A DNA stretch of 64,000 nt from contig JAIOAQ010000001.1 in NCBI GenBank assembly GCA_019873735.1, positions 124,001 to 188,000 of the forward strand. Reading direction: 5' to 3'. The DNA comes from Chloroflexota bacterium. GTDB taxonomy: Bacteria > Chloroflexota > Anaerolineae > Anaerolineales > Villigracilaceae. Positions 36,732-48,900 of this stretch are shown in pieces. Position 1 is the first letter of the stretch. Every line of letters starts with the position of its first letter. The notes below the pieces were generated by a model that worked only from the letters and a program-made list of their open reading frames with translations, was not told the DNA's origin and did not search any database. The position numbers and the translations under genes are program-made.

Positions 36732-37003
36732 TGCATCCTCCGGCATGTTTTGCATACAATTGTCTTGCGGTGAGGTTGCTTTAAGTGTACCCCATTTTTC
36801 TATCGTGGTGTTGGCTATACAAGTTATGAAAATGAAATGATATTTTTTCTAAACTTTGGCATAATATAATTGTGGTGCCATTGTTCGTTGGGAGAGAATC
36901 TTGAAGGTTTTCCAGGGGTCACATCTCCTGGATTGACCTTTGAGTTTTTCTCCAAATGGAAAAGGGGCGCATTGGCATAAATGCTCAATAGCAGGAGGCA
37001 GTA

Positions 37004-40000
37004 GTGCCAGGCAGGCGTTCTTTGCGAGGTTTGAAAAATCTCCGGTTTTTTGTGCTTGGCCGGCAGGATATCCAAAGATATACGCTTGGCGCTGTTTTTG
37101 CACTTCTTTTTTTCTTTGTGTTCTTTTTCAATACCGGCGTTGACGCCCAGGTTATTTCTATACAGGTAGGGATTTACAATAACCCGCCGCTAAGTTTTCT
37201 GGACGAGGATGGCGTCCCTCAGGGGCTGGTGGTGGATTTGTTGACGGAGATTGCTGCGCAGGAAGGCTGGCGGTTGGAGTTTGTCTCCTGCGAGTGGGCA
37301 AATTGCTTGAGAATGCTGGAAAGCGGGCAGATTGATTTATTGGGGGCGATTGCCTATACCGAAGAGCGCGCTGCGCGTTTCGATTTCAATGAGCAGTCGT
37401 ATTTTGCAAATTGGGGCGTGGTCTATACCCGGCCGGACAATACCGTTCAGTCCTTGCTTGAACTGGACGGCATGACCATCGCCTGCGTAGAAGACGATAT
37501 CTATACGCGGGGGGTGCAAAACCTGCTTTCCCAACTGGGTGTCAATGCGGTCTATGTCTCGGCGCAGGATTACGATGCCGTTTTTGCAATGGTGGAAAGC
37601 GGTCAGGCGGACGCGGGCGTGGTTGCCCGCCTGTTTGGACTGCTTAACGAGGGGCGGTATCGGGTAAGGGCCTCGCCGATTATTCTTTCCCCGATCCAGT
37701 TACGCTATGCGGCCACAAAGGGGGCTCATCCGGAGATTTTGCACACCATTGACGGATACCTCAAAGCCTGGAAGGAGGATCCTGAGTCGCCCTATTTTCA
37801 GGCTTTGAGCCGTTGGTTGAATCACCGCCCTGAGAGTCGCAGGCTCCCCTCGTGGGTTGGCTGGGTGCTGGCCGGTTTGGTATTGTGGGGTGTGGCCGCG
37901 CTGGTAAGTATTGGTTTTTTGCGTCGGCGCGTTGGTGCTCGAACGAAAGATTTACGCGCTACAGAGTCGCGCTTGCGAGCCCTGGTGGAGCAAGTGCCGG
38001 CGATTATTTATACCGAGTCGGCTTCAGAACCCGGCAAGGCGTTGTATGTCAGCCCTCAATTTGAGACTTTGTTGGGACATCCAGTAGAGGACTGGCTGAA
38101 TGAGAAATATGGTTGGAAGAAATGCGTTCATCCGGATGACCTGGAGAAAGTGATTGCCGAAGATGAACGTACATTTGCTTCTGGCGAACCGTTTTGTCTT
38201 GAATATCGGGTGGTTACAAAAAATGGTGATGTGGTCTGGGTACGGGATGAAGCCGTCCTGATCCGCGATTCGAGCGGGCAGCCGCTTTTCTGGCAGGGGG
38301 TGATGTTTGACATTACCGAACGCAAACGCGCCGAAGAAGGCGTGCGGCGGCACTTATCTGAACTAGAGGCACTCTACGAAAATGGCGTGGCGATCAGCCG
38401 TTTGCTCGATCCACAACAGATTGGTCAGAAGTTGGTTGAGAATTTTTCCCGCTTTCTCTCGTGGCAACACATTACCATTCGATTGCGACGCGGGGAGAGC
38501 GATGAACTTGAACTGATTGCTTTTACTCAGCCCGGCCTGACAGATGAGAATCGGGAAGAGATTGCACGGCGTTTCAGCACCCTGGTTAGCCGCGTCGGTC
38601 AGGGGCTGAGCGGTTGGGCAATGCAAACGGGACAACTCATTCGGGCAGGTGATGTGCGCCAATACCCGCAGTTTGTGGATACGCATCCAGATATCAAGGC
38701 GGGTCTCTACGCTCCCCTGCGCGTTGGCGAGCGGGTGATCGGCTGCATTAGTGTGGAAAGCGAGACCCTGAATGCGTTTTCTGAGCAAGACGAGCGTCTT
38801 TTGTCAACTTTTGCTACTCAGGCTGCGGTTGCTTTTGAGAATGCTCGCCTGTATCAGGAAGCGGTTCGGAACCTGGAGCGGCGAACGGTTTTGCACCGCG
38901 CCAGCCAGGAAATTGTCTCTTCTGGGTTGGATCTGGAGACGCTGTACCTTGCCATTCATCGCGCCGCCACCGACCTGATGCCGGGGGATATCTTTTCTCT
39001 GGCCCTGATCGACGATACGGCACAGGAGATTGTGGGCGTTTATTTTGTGGAACGCGGCAAACGCTACCCGCCGGTCCGCTTTGGGTTAGAAGAGGGTTTT
39101 TCTGGCTATGTGATTCGCACAAATACGTCTTTGCGTATTGAGAACTATGAGGTGCAGGCGGAGGAAATCCCGGTCAAACCGGTGCTGACCGGCGAGAAGA
39201 CGTACCCGCGTTCGGTGCTGGTTGTCCCGCTTCGCTCTGGGTCGCAGGTAATTGGCGTGATGAGCGTCCAGAGTTATCAGCCAAACGTCTATACATCTGA
39301 GGACCAGGATTCGCTGGAGATGCTGGCGGCCTATGCGGGTTACGCCCTGGAAAACGCCCGGCTCTTTGAAGCAGAGCGGAAACAGCGTCTGCTTTCGGAG
39401 ACGCTGCGCGAGGCGCTTGGGGCGGGCGCTTCTCTGGCGAGCAGCCTTGAGTTTGAGACGGTCCTTGACCGTCTCTTGGAGACGCTTGAGCGGGTTGTTC
39501 CGTTTGATGGCGGTTGCATCATGTTGGTGGATGCCGAACATGATACGATCTGCATTGCCAGGACGCGCGGCTATCTCAAACGCGGGCCTCAGGTTGTTGC
39601 AGGCATTCAGAGTCTTGCCTTTAAAATCTCAGAGACAGCCAATTTGCGCTGGATGTATGAAAACCGAAAGCCTCTGGTTATCCCTGATGTGAAGAAGTAT
39701 CCAGGCTGGATCCATGTCAAAGAGTCGGAGTTTACGCGCTCTTGGGCTGGGGCGCCGATTATCATTAGCGACGAAGTGGCTGCCTTTTTCTCGCTTGACA
39801 GCGAGAAAGTCAACTTTTTTACCCAGGAACAGGCATCATTGTTGGGCGCCTTTGCGGGCCAGGCTTCGTTGGCCTTGCAAAATGCCCGTTTGTTTGGTCA
39901 AACCCGCCGCCGCGCCGACCGCCTGGCCATGCTCTATATGGTCTCACAGAGACTGAGCAGCATCATGAGCGTGGAGGAGATTGGCGAGTCGATTATCCCT

Positions 40001-41572
40001 GTAATCGAAGAAACCCTGGGCTGGAAGCGTGGCAGCCTTTGGCTGAAAAACGAGTCGGGCGGCGTGGATATGCTCTACCATGCTACGCCTGGCTTAGAAG
40101 GGGATGCCAGAGAAAGAGAATTGGAGCGCTTGCGTTCGCTGGGCATTCAAACTGGCCGCGGCATTGTGGGGCGGGTGATTCAGACTGGCGAAGTTATCCG
40201 CTGCGGCGATGTGCATCAAAACAAATACTATGTTGAAGGCGATCCACCTGTCCGCTCTGAATTGTGCGTGCCACTGCGCGCGCATGAGTGCGTTGTGGGC
40301 TGTATCAACTTTGAGAGCGATGACGAAAATGCTTTTACAGAGGACGACGAGCAAGTTGCTTTGACCCTGGCGGTGGAAATTTCTGGCGCTGTCGAACGCG
40401 CGCGCCTTCATGAGCAAACGCTCCGCCGCGCAGACGAACTGGCTGCGCTGGCTGCCGAAAACGAGCGCCTGTTGAACGAGACTCAGCGGCGGTTGCAATT
40501 TGTTTCAGCCCTGCATAACATTGACCAGGTGATTGCCTCCAGTTTGGATATGACACTGACCCTGAACATCATCCTGGATCAGGTGTTGAATCATTTGGGT
40601 GTGGACGCGACCGCAATCTACTTGCTCAACCCCCACTTGAATCAACTGGAATTTGCTGCCGGTCGGGGGAACGCCAGTGCCAATCTTCACCCTGGGCCGT
40701 TGCACCTGAGTGATCCGCTTGTATCTGCCGTGATCCTTGAGCGTCAGGTGGTTCAAATTCAAGACCTTGCCAACACTAAATTGCTGCCCAGGCGGCGGAT
40801 GCCGGCTGTGTCTGAAGGATTCGTTTTCTATGCCGCCCATCCCTTGGTGGCCAAGGGTGAGGCCAGGGGCTTGCTGGAAATCTTTCATCGCAATCCGGTT
40901 CGACCAGAGGCCGAATGGCTGGAGTACTTCCAGACCCTGGCCGGGCAGGCAGCCGTGGCGCTGGACATGGCTTCAATGTTCTCCGACTTACAGCGTGCCA
41001 ACCTAGAACTCACATTGGCTTATGATGCTACTATTGAAGGCTGGTCAAAGGCCCTGGATTTGCGCGATGAAGATACCGAAGGTCATACGCAGCGGGTTAC
41101 CGAAATGACTTTGCGCCTGGCGCGGCAAATGGGGTTGAGTGAAGCGGAATTGGTGCACATCTGGCGCGGGGCATTGCTGCACGACATCGGCAAGATGGGC
41201 ATTCCCGATTCCATTTTGCGTAAGCCCGGCCCGCTTGATGAAGATGAACAACGCATTATGCGCCGTCACCCGTCATATGCCTTTGAGTTGCTTTCTAAAA
41301 TAGAATATTTGCGGCCCGCTCTTGATATTCCCTATTGTCATCACGAGAAATGGGATGGCAGTGGTTACCCGCGCGGCCTGAAAGGTGAACAGATTCCGCT
41401 TGCGGCCCGTATCTTTGCAGTCGTAGATGTTTGGGACGCGCTTTGTTCTAATCGCTTTTATCGGCAAGCGTGGACAAAGGATGAGGCGCTGGAGTACATC
41501 ATTGCTCAGTCCGGCAAACATTTCGACCCGCGGGTTGTTCAGGCCTTTTTGACGATGTTGCATTCAGGGTGA
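37004..41572 (+). CDS. multidomain sensor: SBP_bac_3-like + TM + PAS + about 5 GAF + HD-GYP phosphodiesterase
   Basis: GTG start with AGGAGG; VGIYNNPPLSFLDEDGVPQGLVVDLLTEIA; PAS YTESASEPGKALYVSPQFETLLG; repeated GAF units; HD-GYP ALLHDIGKMGIPDSIL...HHEKWDGSGYPRGLKGEQIPLAARI. Confidence 0.9.
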   Translation: MPGRRSLRGLKNLRFFVLGRQDIQRYTLGAVFALLFFFVFFFNTGVDAQVISIQVGIYNNPPLSFLDEDGVPQGLVVDLLTEIAAQEGWRLEFVSCEWANCLRMLESGQIDLLGAIAYTEERAARFDFNEQSYFANWGVVYTRPDNTVQSLLELDGMTIACVEDDIYTRGVQNLLSQLGVNAVYVSAQDYDAVFAMVESGQADAGVVARLFGLLNEGRYRVRASPIILSPIQLRYAATKGAHPEILHTIDGYLKAWKEDPESPYFQALSRWLNHRPESRRLPSWVGWVLAGLVLWGVAALVSIGFLRRRVGARTKDLRATESRLRALVEQVPAIIYTESASEPGKALYVSPQFETLLGHPVEDWLNEKYGWKKCVHPDDLEKVIAEDERTFASGEPFCLEYRVVTKNGDVVWVRDEAVLIRDSSGQPLFWQGVMFDITERKRAEEGVRRHLSELEALYENGVAISRLLDPQQIGQKLVENFSRFLSWQHITIRLRRGESDELELIAFTQPGLTDENREEIARRFSTLVSRVGQGLSGWAMQTGQLIRAGDVRQYPQFVDTHPDIKAGLYAPLRVGERVIGCISVESETLNAFSEQDERLLSTFATQAAVAFENARLYQEAVRNLERRTVLHRASQEIVSSGLDLETLYLAIHRAATDLMPGDIFSLALIDDTAQEIVGVYFVERGKRYPPVRFGLEEGFSGYVIRTNTSLRIENYEVQAEEIPVKPVLTGEKTYPRSVLVVPLRSGSQVIGVMSVQSYQPNVYTSEDQDSLEMLAAYAGYALENARLFEAERKQRLLSETLREALGAGASLASSLEFETVLDRLLETLERVVPFDGGCIMLVDAEHDTICIARTRGYLKRGPQVVAGIQSLAFKISETANLRWMYENRKPLVIPDVKKYPGWIHVKESEFTRSWAGAPIIISDEVAAFFSLDSEKVNFFTQEQASLLGAFAGQASLALQNARLFGQTRRRADRLAMLYMVSQRLSSIMSVEEIGESIIPVIEETLGWKRGSLWLKNESGGVDMLYHATPGLEGDARERELERLRSLGIQTGRGIVGRVIQTGEVIRCGDVHQNKYYVEGDPPVRSELCVPLRAHECVVGCINFESDDENAFTEDDEQVALTLAVEISGAVERARLHEQTLRRADELAALAAENERLLNETQRRLQFVSALHNIDQVIASSLDMTLTLNIILDQVLNHLGVDATAIYLLNPHLNQLEFAAGRGNASANLHPGPLHLSDPLVSAVILERQVVQIQDLANTKLLPRRRMPAVSEGFVFYAAHPLVAKGEARGLLEIFHRNPVRPEAEWLEYFQTLAGQAAVALDMASMFSDLQRANLELTLAYDATIEGWSKALDLRDEDTEGHTQRVTEMTLRLARQMGLSEAELVHIWRGALLHDIGKMGIPDSILRKPGPLDEDEQRIMRRHPSYAFELLSKIEYLRPALDIPYCHHEKWDGSGYPRGLKGEQIPLAARIFAVVDVWDALCSNRFYRQAWTKDEALEYIIAQSGKHFDPRVVQAFLTMLHSG

Positions 41573-41581
41573 TTTTGCTCG

Positions 41582-42394
41582 TTATCCCAGGGCGACGTCC
41601 AAAATCATCATAATTGTAAATCCGAGCATAGTCCCAAAGGTGGCAACGTGGGGGTGCTTCTCAAGTTGCGATTCGGGAATCAGTTCTTCCACCACCACGT
41701 AAATCATTGCGCCGGCTGCAAAGGCCAGAGCGTATGGCAGCAAGGGGCGGATGAGCAAGACGGCAGCGGCTCCGACTACCCCCGCAACCGGCTCAACCAG
41801 CCCTGAGACCTGACCGTACCAGAAGGCTTTTAACCGGCTTACTCCCTCGCGGCGCAGCGGCACAGAGACAGCCGCCCCCTCCGGGAAGTTTTGCAGGCCA
41901 ATGCCCATTGCCAGGGCAATGGCTCCGGCCAGCGTAGCAGACGGGAGGTTGGCCCCCAGGGCGCCAAAGGCGACACCGACGGCCAGGCCCTCGGGGATGT
42001 TGTGCAGGGTAATGGCCAGCACAAGCAACAGGCTGCGCTGCCAGGAGGTCTTGATGCCCTCCGCGTCTTCGGTTGGATAGCCCAGATGCAAGTGCGGCAG
42101 AATCTGGTCGATGACCCACAAAAAGCCGCCGCCCAGCATAAACCCCACGGCGGCCGGCAGCCATCCGGGCGTGCCGTTTTGCGCAGCCATTTCAATGGCC
42201 GGTGATAGAAGCGACCAGAAACTGGCCGCAATCATCACACCGGCGGCAAATCCCAGCATGCCGTCCAAAATTTTACGGTTGATGGACTTGAAGAAGAAAA
42301 CAGCCGCTGCCCCAAGCGCAGTCATAAACCAGGTGAAGAGTGTGGCTACAAGCGCCTGAAGCACCGGTCCCAGATTCAGGAATTGGTCAAACAT
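41582..42394 (-). CDS. ZIP-family metal transporter
   Basis: Start [47 protein letters not shown]. Confidence 0.92.
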   Translation of the reverse strand: MFDQFLNLGPVLQALVATLFTWFMTALGAAAVFFFKSINRKILDGMLGFAAGVMIAASFWSLLSPAIEMAAQNGTPGWLPAAVGFMLGGGFLWVIDQILPHLHLGYPTEDAEGIKTSWQRSLLLVLAITLHNIPEGLAVGVAFGALGANLPSATLAGAIALAMGIGLQNFPEGAAVSVPLRREGVSRLKAFWYGQVSGLVEPVAGVVGAAAVLLIRPLLPYALAFAAGAMIYVVVEELIPESQLEKHPHVATFGTMLGFTIMMILDVALG

Positions 42395-42459
42395 GGGGCA
42401 TCTTCCTTCACTGCTGTGTGTAAGAAAAGAAATGGAAAGGTATTTACGGCAACAGTTCG

Positions 42460-42566
42460 CCCTCACCCCTACCCACCTGTCCCCGTCAGGGGGTCTCTCG
42501 CCAGGAGGGGTCCGCTCTATATTTCGGCATCTCCTCTCTCCCTTTGGGGAGGGCTAGGGTGAGGGA
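42460..42566. repeat. G/C-tract inverted repeat, copy 2
   Basis: CCCTCACCCCTACCC ... CTCTCCCTTTGGGGAGGGCTAGGGTGAGGG; same family as 14851-14971. Confidence 0.7.
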
Positions 42567-42630
42567 AAATTTTAGTGAACTTTCTTTACGTTGTATTCAC
42601 CTATTTTATTGTGGTACAACCTCAAGTTGC

Positions 42631-44304
42631 CTAGCCTTGTTTTTGTTCGATTTTGGCCCAGGTGTCTTTTAACGATACGGTACGGTTGAAGACCGGTTTG
42701 CCGGGCGTCGAATCCGGGTCCATGCAAAAATAGCCGATCCGTTCAAACTGGAAGCGGTCGCCGGGTTTTGCCTCGGCCAGCGAAGGCTCAACAAAGCAAT
42801 CGGTCAGCACCTCCAGCGAGTGAGGATTGATAATCTGCTCCAGGTCTTCGATTTCGTCGGGCCGCTCAACGGTGAACAACTGGTCATATAAACGTATCTC
42901 TGCCGGGACGGCATGTTGGGCCGAGACCCAGTGCAGCGTGGCCTTTACCCGGCGGCCATCGGGCGCATCGCCGCCGCGCGTGGCCGGGTCGTAGGTACAA
43001 TGCACTTCGGTCACCTCGCCCGTGCTCGGGTCCCGCGTGACGCCCGTACAGGTCACCAGGTAGGCGTAGCGCAATCGCACTTCATTGCCCGGGTAGAGAC
43101 GGTGATACTTGGGAGGCGGTACCTCGCGGAAATCGTCTTGTTCAATGTACAGCACTTTGGAGAAAGGCACCTTGCGTGTACCGGCCTGTGCGTCTTCGGG
43201 ATTGTTGACCGCCTCCATCCATTCCACCTGCCCATCGGGGTAGTTGTCAATGACCAGTTTCAGCGGGCGCGTCACGGCCATGCGGCGCGGCGAATGTTTG
43301 TTCAGGTCGTCGCGGATGCAGGCCTCGAATTGAGCCATGTCCACCCAACTGTCGTTGCGTGTCTCGCCGGTGCGGGCAATGAAATCCAGAATGGCTTGCG
43401 GCGTAACGCCTCGCCGTCGCAGACCGCGCAGGGTTGTCAGGCGCGGATCGTCCCAGCCGCGCACAACGCCCAGTTCCACCAGTTTGCGCAGTTTGCGCTT
43501 GCTCATCATGGCATAGGTCAGATTGAGGCGCGAAAACTCAATTTGACGGCTGCGGAACTCGTCCAGTTGTTCCAGAAACCACTCGTAAAGCGGACGGTGG
43601 ATGATGTATTCCTGCGAACAAAGCGAGTGTGTAATGCCTTCCATCGAGTCGTTTTGCCCGTGTGACCAGTCGTAAAGCGGGTAGATGCACCATTTGGTGC
43701 CGGTGCGATGATGGGGCACTTTCAGGATGCGGTACATGACCGGATCGCGCATGACGATATTGGGATGGGCCATATCAATTTTGGCGCGCAAGACCCGGCT
43801 GCCTTCTGGAAATTCGCCGTTCTTCATGCGCTCAAGCAGGTCAAGGTTTTCTTCAACCGAACGATTGCGATACGGCGATTCGATACCGGGCTCTGTCAGC
43901 GTGCCGCGCGTGGCGCTGACTTCTTCGGGCGACTGATCGTCCACGTAGGCCAGGCCTTTCTTCACCAGGCGGATGGCCCATTCATACAGACGGTCGAAGT
44001 AGTCAGAAGCGTAAGTCTCCTTATCCCATTTAATGCCCAGCCAAAGGGTGTCTTCTTTGATGGCCTCGACATATTCCGTTTCTTCTTTGGCCGGGTTGGT
44101 ATCGTCGAAGCGCAAATACAACTCGCCGTTGAAATGCTTGGCCGTCAGGTAGTCAATGTAAAAGGCTTTGACATGTCCAATGTGCAAGTAACCGTTGGGT
44201 TCAGGTGGCAGGCGCGTGCGCACATAAGTGAAGCGGCCGCTGCGCAAATCTTCGGCCACTGCCTCAAGGATGAAATTGGCGGTTTTTGGTTCTTCGGTTG
44301 ACAT
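42631..44304 (-). CDS. glnS: glutaminyl-tRNA synthetase
   Basis: [65 protein letters not shown]. Confidence 0.95.
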   Translation of the reverse strand: MSTEEPKTANFILEAVAEDLRSGRFTYVRTRLPPEPNGYLHIGHVKAFYIDYLTAKHFNGELYLRFDDTNPAKEETEYVEAIKEDTLWLGIKWDKETYASDYFDRLYEWAIRLVKKGLAYVDDQSPEEVSATRGTLTEPGIESPYRNRSVEENLDLLERMKNGEFPEGSRVLRAKIDMAHPNIVMRDPVMYRILKVPHHRTGTKWCIYPLYDWSHGQNDSMEGITHSLCSQEYIIHRPLYEWFLEQLDEFRSRQIEFSRLNLTYAMMSKRKLRKLVELGVVRGWDDPRLTTLRGLRRRGVTPQAILDFIARTGETRNDSWVDMAQFEACIRDDLNKHSPRRMAVTRPLKLVIDNYPDGQVEWMEAVNNPEDAQAGTRKVPFSKVLYIEQDDFREVPPPKYHRLYPGNEVRLRYAYLVTCTGVTRDPSTGEVTEVHCTYDPATRGGDAPDGRRVKATLHWVSAQHAVPAEIRLYDQLFTVERPDEIEDLEQIINPHSLEVLTDCFVEPSLAEAKPGDRFQFERIGYFCMDPDSTPGKPVFNRTVSLKDTWAKIEQKQG

Positions 44305-44409
44305 ATACCTGCTCCGGTTAGGTGAGGGTAAACAGACTTTTTACATGCCGCGCATCGGCTGGCTTAACTGGTGTATTATATACCAAAAGAATTTTGCATG
44401 GAGGTAACG

Positions 44410-44739
44410 ATGAATCAAAAAACGCGTTTGCCGTTTTTGGGCACCTACTTTGATTCTCATTTCGTCTTTCGTCTGATTGGCGGCCTTCAAATTGCCGCCT
44501 GGGTGATTTTAGGGCTTTATGCGCTTGAATTCATTCTCAACATCACCATCTTTGTTCTACAAATTGCCCGCGGTTTCATGTTTGGCCTGGGGCCGACAGA
44601 CTACGCCTCACAGGTAACCTTCTATTTGAAACAACCGCTGGCCGGCATTTTGTTTTTCTTTGTGCTGCAGGCTGCGGCGCAGGCCCTGTTGATTTTGCTG
44701 GAAATTGAGGCCAACACCCGCGGCGCGAAAACGCGGTAG
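44410..44739 (+). CDS. hypothetical membrane protein
   Basis: MNQKTRLPFLGTYFDSHFVFRLIGGLQIAAWVILGLYALEFIL with two predicted TM stretches. Confidence 0.65.
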   Translation: MNQKTRLPFLGTYFDSHFVFRLIGGLQIAAWVILGLYALEFILNITIFVLQIARGFMFGLGPTDYASQVTFYLKQPLAGILFFFVLQAAAQALLILLEIEANTRGAKTR

Positions 44740-44776
44740 AAACTTCGCCGCTTTTGTGTTAGACTCAATCCTCGCG

Positions 44777-45364
44777 ATGAAGCCTTTGAGTCTAACCGTT
44801 TTGCTGGCATCCTGGCTGCTTTTTCCCTTTCCCGTCCTGGCGCAACAGGCGGGGATTGTGACCGCGCCGCTTTCGGGGCAGGCCGTGCAAGGCGCGGTGC
44901 CTGTTACCGGCACAACAGATGTAGAGGGTTTTTGCTCAGCCGAGATTGCCTTTGCTTATCAGGACGACCCGACCGACACCTGGTTTTTGATTGCCCAGAC
45001 CGAGGCTCCCGTGTTGGGAGATACGCTTGCGATTTGGGATACGACCATCATCACCGACGCTACCTACAAGTTGCGCCTGCGTATTTTCCTATCGGACGGC
45101 CGGGTTCTGGATACCTTTGTGACCAATCTCCGCGTGCGCAACTACACCCCGGTTGAGACCTCCACGCCCGACCCGGCGGCTCGTCCTACCCCGGGCCTGC
45201 TTCCGTTCCCTTTGCCGACCGACCCGCCCCAGCCGACTCCGCTGCCGCCCAATCCCGAGGCTGTGACCCCTCAAGAGGTATATCGGGCTGCATTCCAGGG
45301 CGCCCTGACAATTGTGGTTGCTTTCGTTGCGCTGGGCCTGCTCGTCCGCGTTCGTCGGCGTTAA
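44777..45364 (+). CDS. secreted or membrane-anchored protein, Pro-rich stalk and C-terminal TM
   Basis: Signal MKPLSLTVLLASWLLFPFPVLAQQ; PTPGLLPFPLPTDPPQPTPLPPNPE; C-terminal GALTIVVAFVALGLLVRVRRR. Confidence 0.7.
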   Translation: MKPLSLTVLLASWLLFPFPVLAQQAGIVTAPLSGQAVQGAVPVTGTTDVEGFCSAEIAFAYQDDPTDTWFLIAQTEAPVLGDTLAIWDTTIITDATYKLRLRIFLSDGRVLDTFVTNLRVRNYTPVETSTPDPAARPTPGLLPFPLPTDPPQPTPLPPNPEAVTPQEVYRAAFQGALTIVVAFVALGLLVRVRRR

Positions 45365-45384
45365 CTTTTTTCGATACCTTGCAC

Positions 45385-45978
45385 ATGTCTTCACTTCCTT
45401 TTCTTGTTGTTGGTCTTGGCAACCCTGGCCGTGAGTACCGCGAGAACCGCCACAATATCGGCTTTATGGTGATTGACCGCCTGTGCGTACGCCTGAACAT
45501 CGCCCTCAATCGGCTGCAAGCGCGCGCCCTGGTTGGATCGGCGCTGTATGAAGGCTGTAAAATGATCCTGGCCAAGCCTCAGACCTACATGAATTTATCC
45601 GGCCAGGCCGTGCAGGGACTGGTGCGTTTTTATAAACTGCCCCTCTCAAACCTGTTGGTGGTGCATGACGATCTCGATTTGCCATTGGGGGTAATTCGCA
45701 TGCGTCCCGGCGGCGGCTCCGCCGGACAAAAAGGGGTTGCTTCGATTATCGAGCGGCTTGGCACGCAGGACTTTCCGCGTCTGCGCCTGGGCATCGGCCG
45801 TCCTCCCGGCCGTATGGACCCGGCAGATTATGTCTTGCAGGATTTTCCGCCGGCCGACTTGTCCTTGCTTTCTGAGACGTTGGAGCGCGCCGCAAATGCG
45901 GTTCTGGTCTGGGTTGTGCAGGGGTTGGAAGCGGCCATGAATCAGTTCAACGGCAGCGTGGATTCGGGGGGAGTCTGA
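45385..45978 (+). CDS. pth: peptidyl-tRNA hydrolase
   Basis: FLVVGLGNPGREYRENRHNIGFMVID, KPQTYMNLSGQAV, VHDDLDLPLGVIRMRPGGGSAGQKGVASI. Confidence 0.96.
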   Translation: MSSLPFLVVGLGNPGREYRENRHNIGFMVIDRLCVRLNIALNRLQARALVGSALYEGCKMILAKPQTYMNLSGQAVQGLVRFYKLPLSNLLVVHDDLDLPLGVIRMRPGGGSAGQKGVASIIERLGTQDFPRLRLGIGRPPGRMDPADYVLQDFPPADLSLLSETLERAANAVLVWVVQGLEAAMNQFNGSVDSGGV

Positions 45979-45983
45979 TTTGA

Positions 45984-48900
45984 ATGCAGCCGCTTCTTGA
46001 TACCCTCAGGCAACTTCCGGCTTACAGCCGTTTTCTTGCCTCTCTGCGCGCAGGCGAGAGGCTGCCCGCGCTTTGCTTGCCCGCTGCGGCGCGTTTACCT
46101 GTCCTGGCCGCGCTGTATCAGGACCTGCAGCGTCCCCTCCTGCTGTTGACAGACCGCGCCGATCATGCCCTGGCGTTAACCGATGAACTTGCCTTCTGGC
46201 TGCCTGATGCGCCGCGCCTGAATTTTAATGAGCCGGTTCCGTTGTTCTATGAACAGGCTGCATGGGGCAGCGCAACCCGCCGCGGGCGTTTGCAGGCGCT
46301 GACCGCGCTGGCCTCGTATCATTTGCCCTTTGCCGAAAAGCCGCTCCGCCCGCCGGTGCTGATCGCCTCCGCACGCGCCCTGATGACGCGCACCCTGCCG
46401 CGGCGGGATTTTCTCAAAGCCTGCCGCCTTCTGCGCGCCGGGCAGGCAGTTCAGCCGACGGTTCTGCGCCGCGACTGGCTGGCGCAGGGCTATCAACCGG
46501 TTGACACCGTCCTTGAGCCGGGACAGTTTTCTCACCGCGGCGGGATTCTCGATATCTGGCCTGCAGCCGAATCCCTTCCGGTGCGCATAGATTTCTTTGG
46601 GGACGAGGTCGAAACCCTGCGTTCCTTCGACCCGGCCACGCAGCGTACGGTCAAGAACCTGACATCGGTCCTCATCACCCCGGCGCGGGAATATCTGCTT
46701 TCGGATATATCTGACAATCCCCGCGCCCAGATGGCCGAAGACGACATCACCGAGTTTTATATTCCCGTTTTGCATCCGTTTTCCGCCTCGCTGCTAGACT
46801 ACCTGCCTCAGGAGGCATGGGTGCTGGTGGACGATGCCAGCCTGTTTGAGAGTATGGTGATCGAAGTTGAAGAGCAGGCTGTCAAATTTCGGCAGGAATG
46901 TCTGGCCGAGGGTACGCTGGCTGACGATTTCCCAATCCCATACCTGACCTGGTCTGAATTGCAGGATGGTTTGCATGCCCGCCGCTGGATTGAACTGGGC
47001 TACTCCGGCGCAGGTGAAGAAGCGGGCTCGGCAGAGGGCCTTGCTGCCCATTTTGGCCAGTTAGAGCGCTTTGCGGGTCGCCTCAAGCCTTTTATCGAGT
47101 ACCTGGCCGGACTGGTTTCTGAGAACCGCCGGGTGTTTGTGGTCACCCGTCAGATGGCCCGCCTGCAGGAGTTATGGCTGGAATACCAGCCTCAGTTGAC
47201 TTTGCAAAAGCCAGATTTGAACCCGGCTCAGGCGGCTTTTGTCGAGGGTTCTCTTTCAGGCGGCTGGCAACTGGCCGATACGGCGCTGATCACCGATTCT
47301 GAAATCTTCGGTTGGGCGCGCCCGCAGCCGCGTAGCCGTCAGCCGACCGGCGCCGAGACGCCGGAAGCCGCTTATGCCGATTTGCATCCGGGCGATTATG
47401 TGGTGCATATTGACCATGGCATCGGCAAATACGTTGGCCTTGTTCGCCGCCACCTGGATGGCCTGGAACGCGAGTTTCTATGCGTCGAGTACCAGGACGG
47501 CGATCAGTTATTTGTCCCTATTCATCAAGCAGACCGGCTGACCCGTTACGTAGGCGCGGAGGGGTCGCTTCCGGCGCTTGACCATTTGGGCGGCGCCGAA
47601 TGGCATGCCACCAAGGGCCGCGTCAGGGAGGCGGTTCAGCAGGTGGCGCAGGAACTGCTCGACCTGTACGCTCGCCGTCAGGTTGTCCGCGGTTACGCCT
47701 TTTCCCCCGATACGGCCTGGCAAAAAGAACTGGAAGATTCGTTCCCGTACATTGAAACCGAAGACCAGTTGCGCGCCTTGCAGGAAATCAAACGCGATAT
47801 GGAAGCGCCGCGCCCGATGGATCGCCTCTTGTGCGGCGACGTGGGTTACGGCAAGACCGAGGTCGCCCTGCGCGCGGCTTTCAAGGCAGTAGTGGACAGC
47901 CGCCAGGTGGCCGTTTTGGTGCCGACCACCGTCCTGGCCCAGCAGCATTACGAGACCTTTCGTCAGCGGCTGGCGGCTTTCCCGGTCACGGTGGAGATGC
48001 TTTCCCGTTTCCGCAGCCCGCGCGAGCAGAGTGAAGTCTTAAGCGGCCTGGCGCAAGGGACGGTGGACATTGTCATCGGTACGCATCGTCTGCTCCAGCC
48101 GGATGTGCAATTCAAAGACTTGGGCCTGGTGATTATTGATGAAGAACAGCGCTTTGGCGTAACCCATAAAGAACATCTGAAAAAGTTGCGCACAGAAGTG
48201 GACGTGCTTACCCTCACGGCCACACCCATCCCGCGCACGCTTTACATGGCGTTGACAGGCGTGCGCGACATTTCAAATCTGAACACCCCTCCTGAAGAAC
48301 GCCTGCCCGTCGTCACCCATGTTGGCCCTTATTCCCCGCGCCTGGTGCGGCAGGCGATTCTGCGCGAACTGGAGCGCGGCGGTCAGGTCTTTTTTGTTCA
48401 CAACCGCGTGCAGACGATTCACGCCATGCGCATGCATCTTGAAAAACTCGTCCCTGAGGCACGCATTGCTGTGGCGCATGGACAAATGCCAGAGCATGAA
48501 CTGGCATCGGCCATGCAGCGCTTCAACGCCGGAGAAGTGGATATCCTGCTTGCAACCTCGATCATCGAATCGGGGCTGGATATTCCGAATGCCAACACCC
48601 TGATTGTGGATCGCGGTGACACCTTTGGTCTGGCGCAGTTGTACCAACTGCGCGGGCGTGTCGGGCGCGGCGCGGTGCGCGCCTATGCCTACATCTTTCG
48701 TCATCGCAAGAAACCGCCCACTCCCGATGGCCAGCAGCGGCTGGAGGTGATTGCCGAAAATACCCAGTTAGGGGCGGGCTATTCCATTGCCATGCGGGAT
48801 CTGGAAATTCGCGGCGCGGGCGAGTTGCTGGGCTCGCGTCAGCATGGACATATTCAGGCGGTGGGTTTTCACCTTTACACCCGCTTGCTGGCAGATGCCG

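Noticed and set aside
36840-37003. Possible c-di-GMP riboswitch in the leader of the HD-GYP gene
   Set aside because: Only short hairpins (e.g. CCAGGGGTCACATCTCCTGG) seen; the GEMM consensus is not recognisable by eye.
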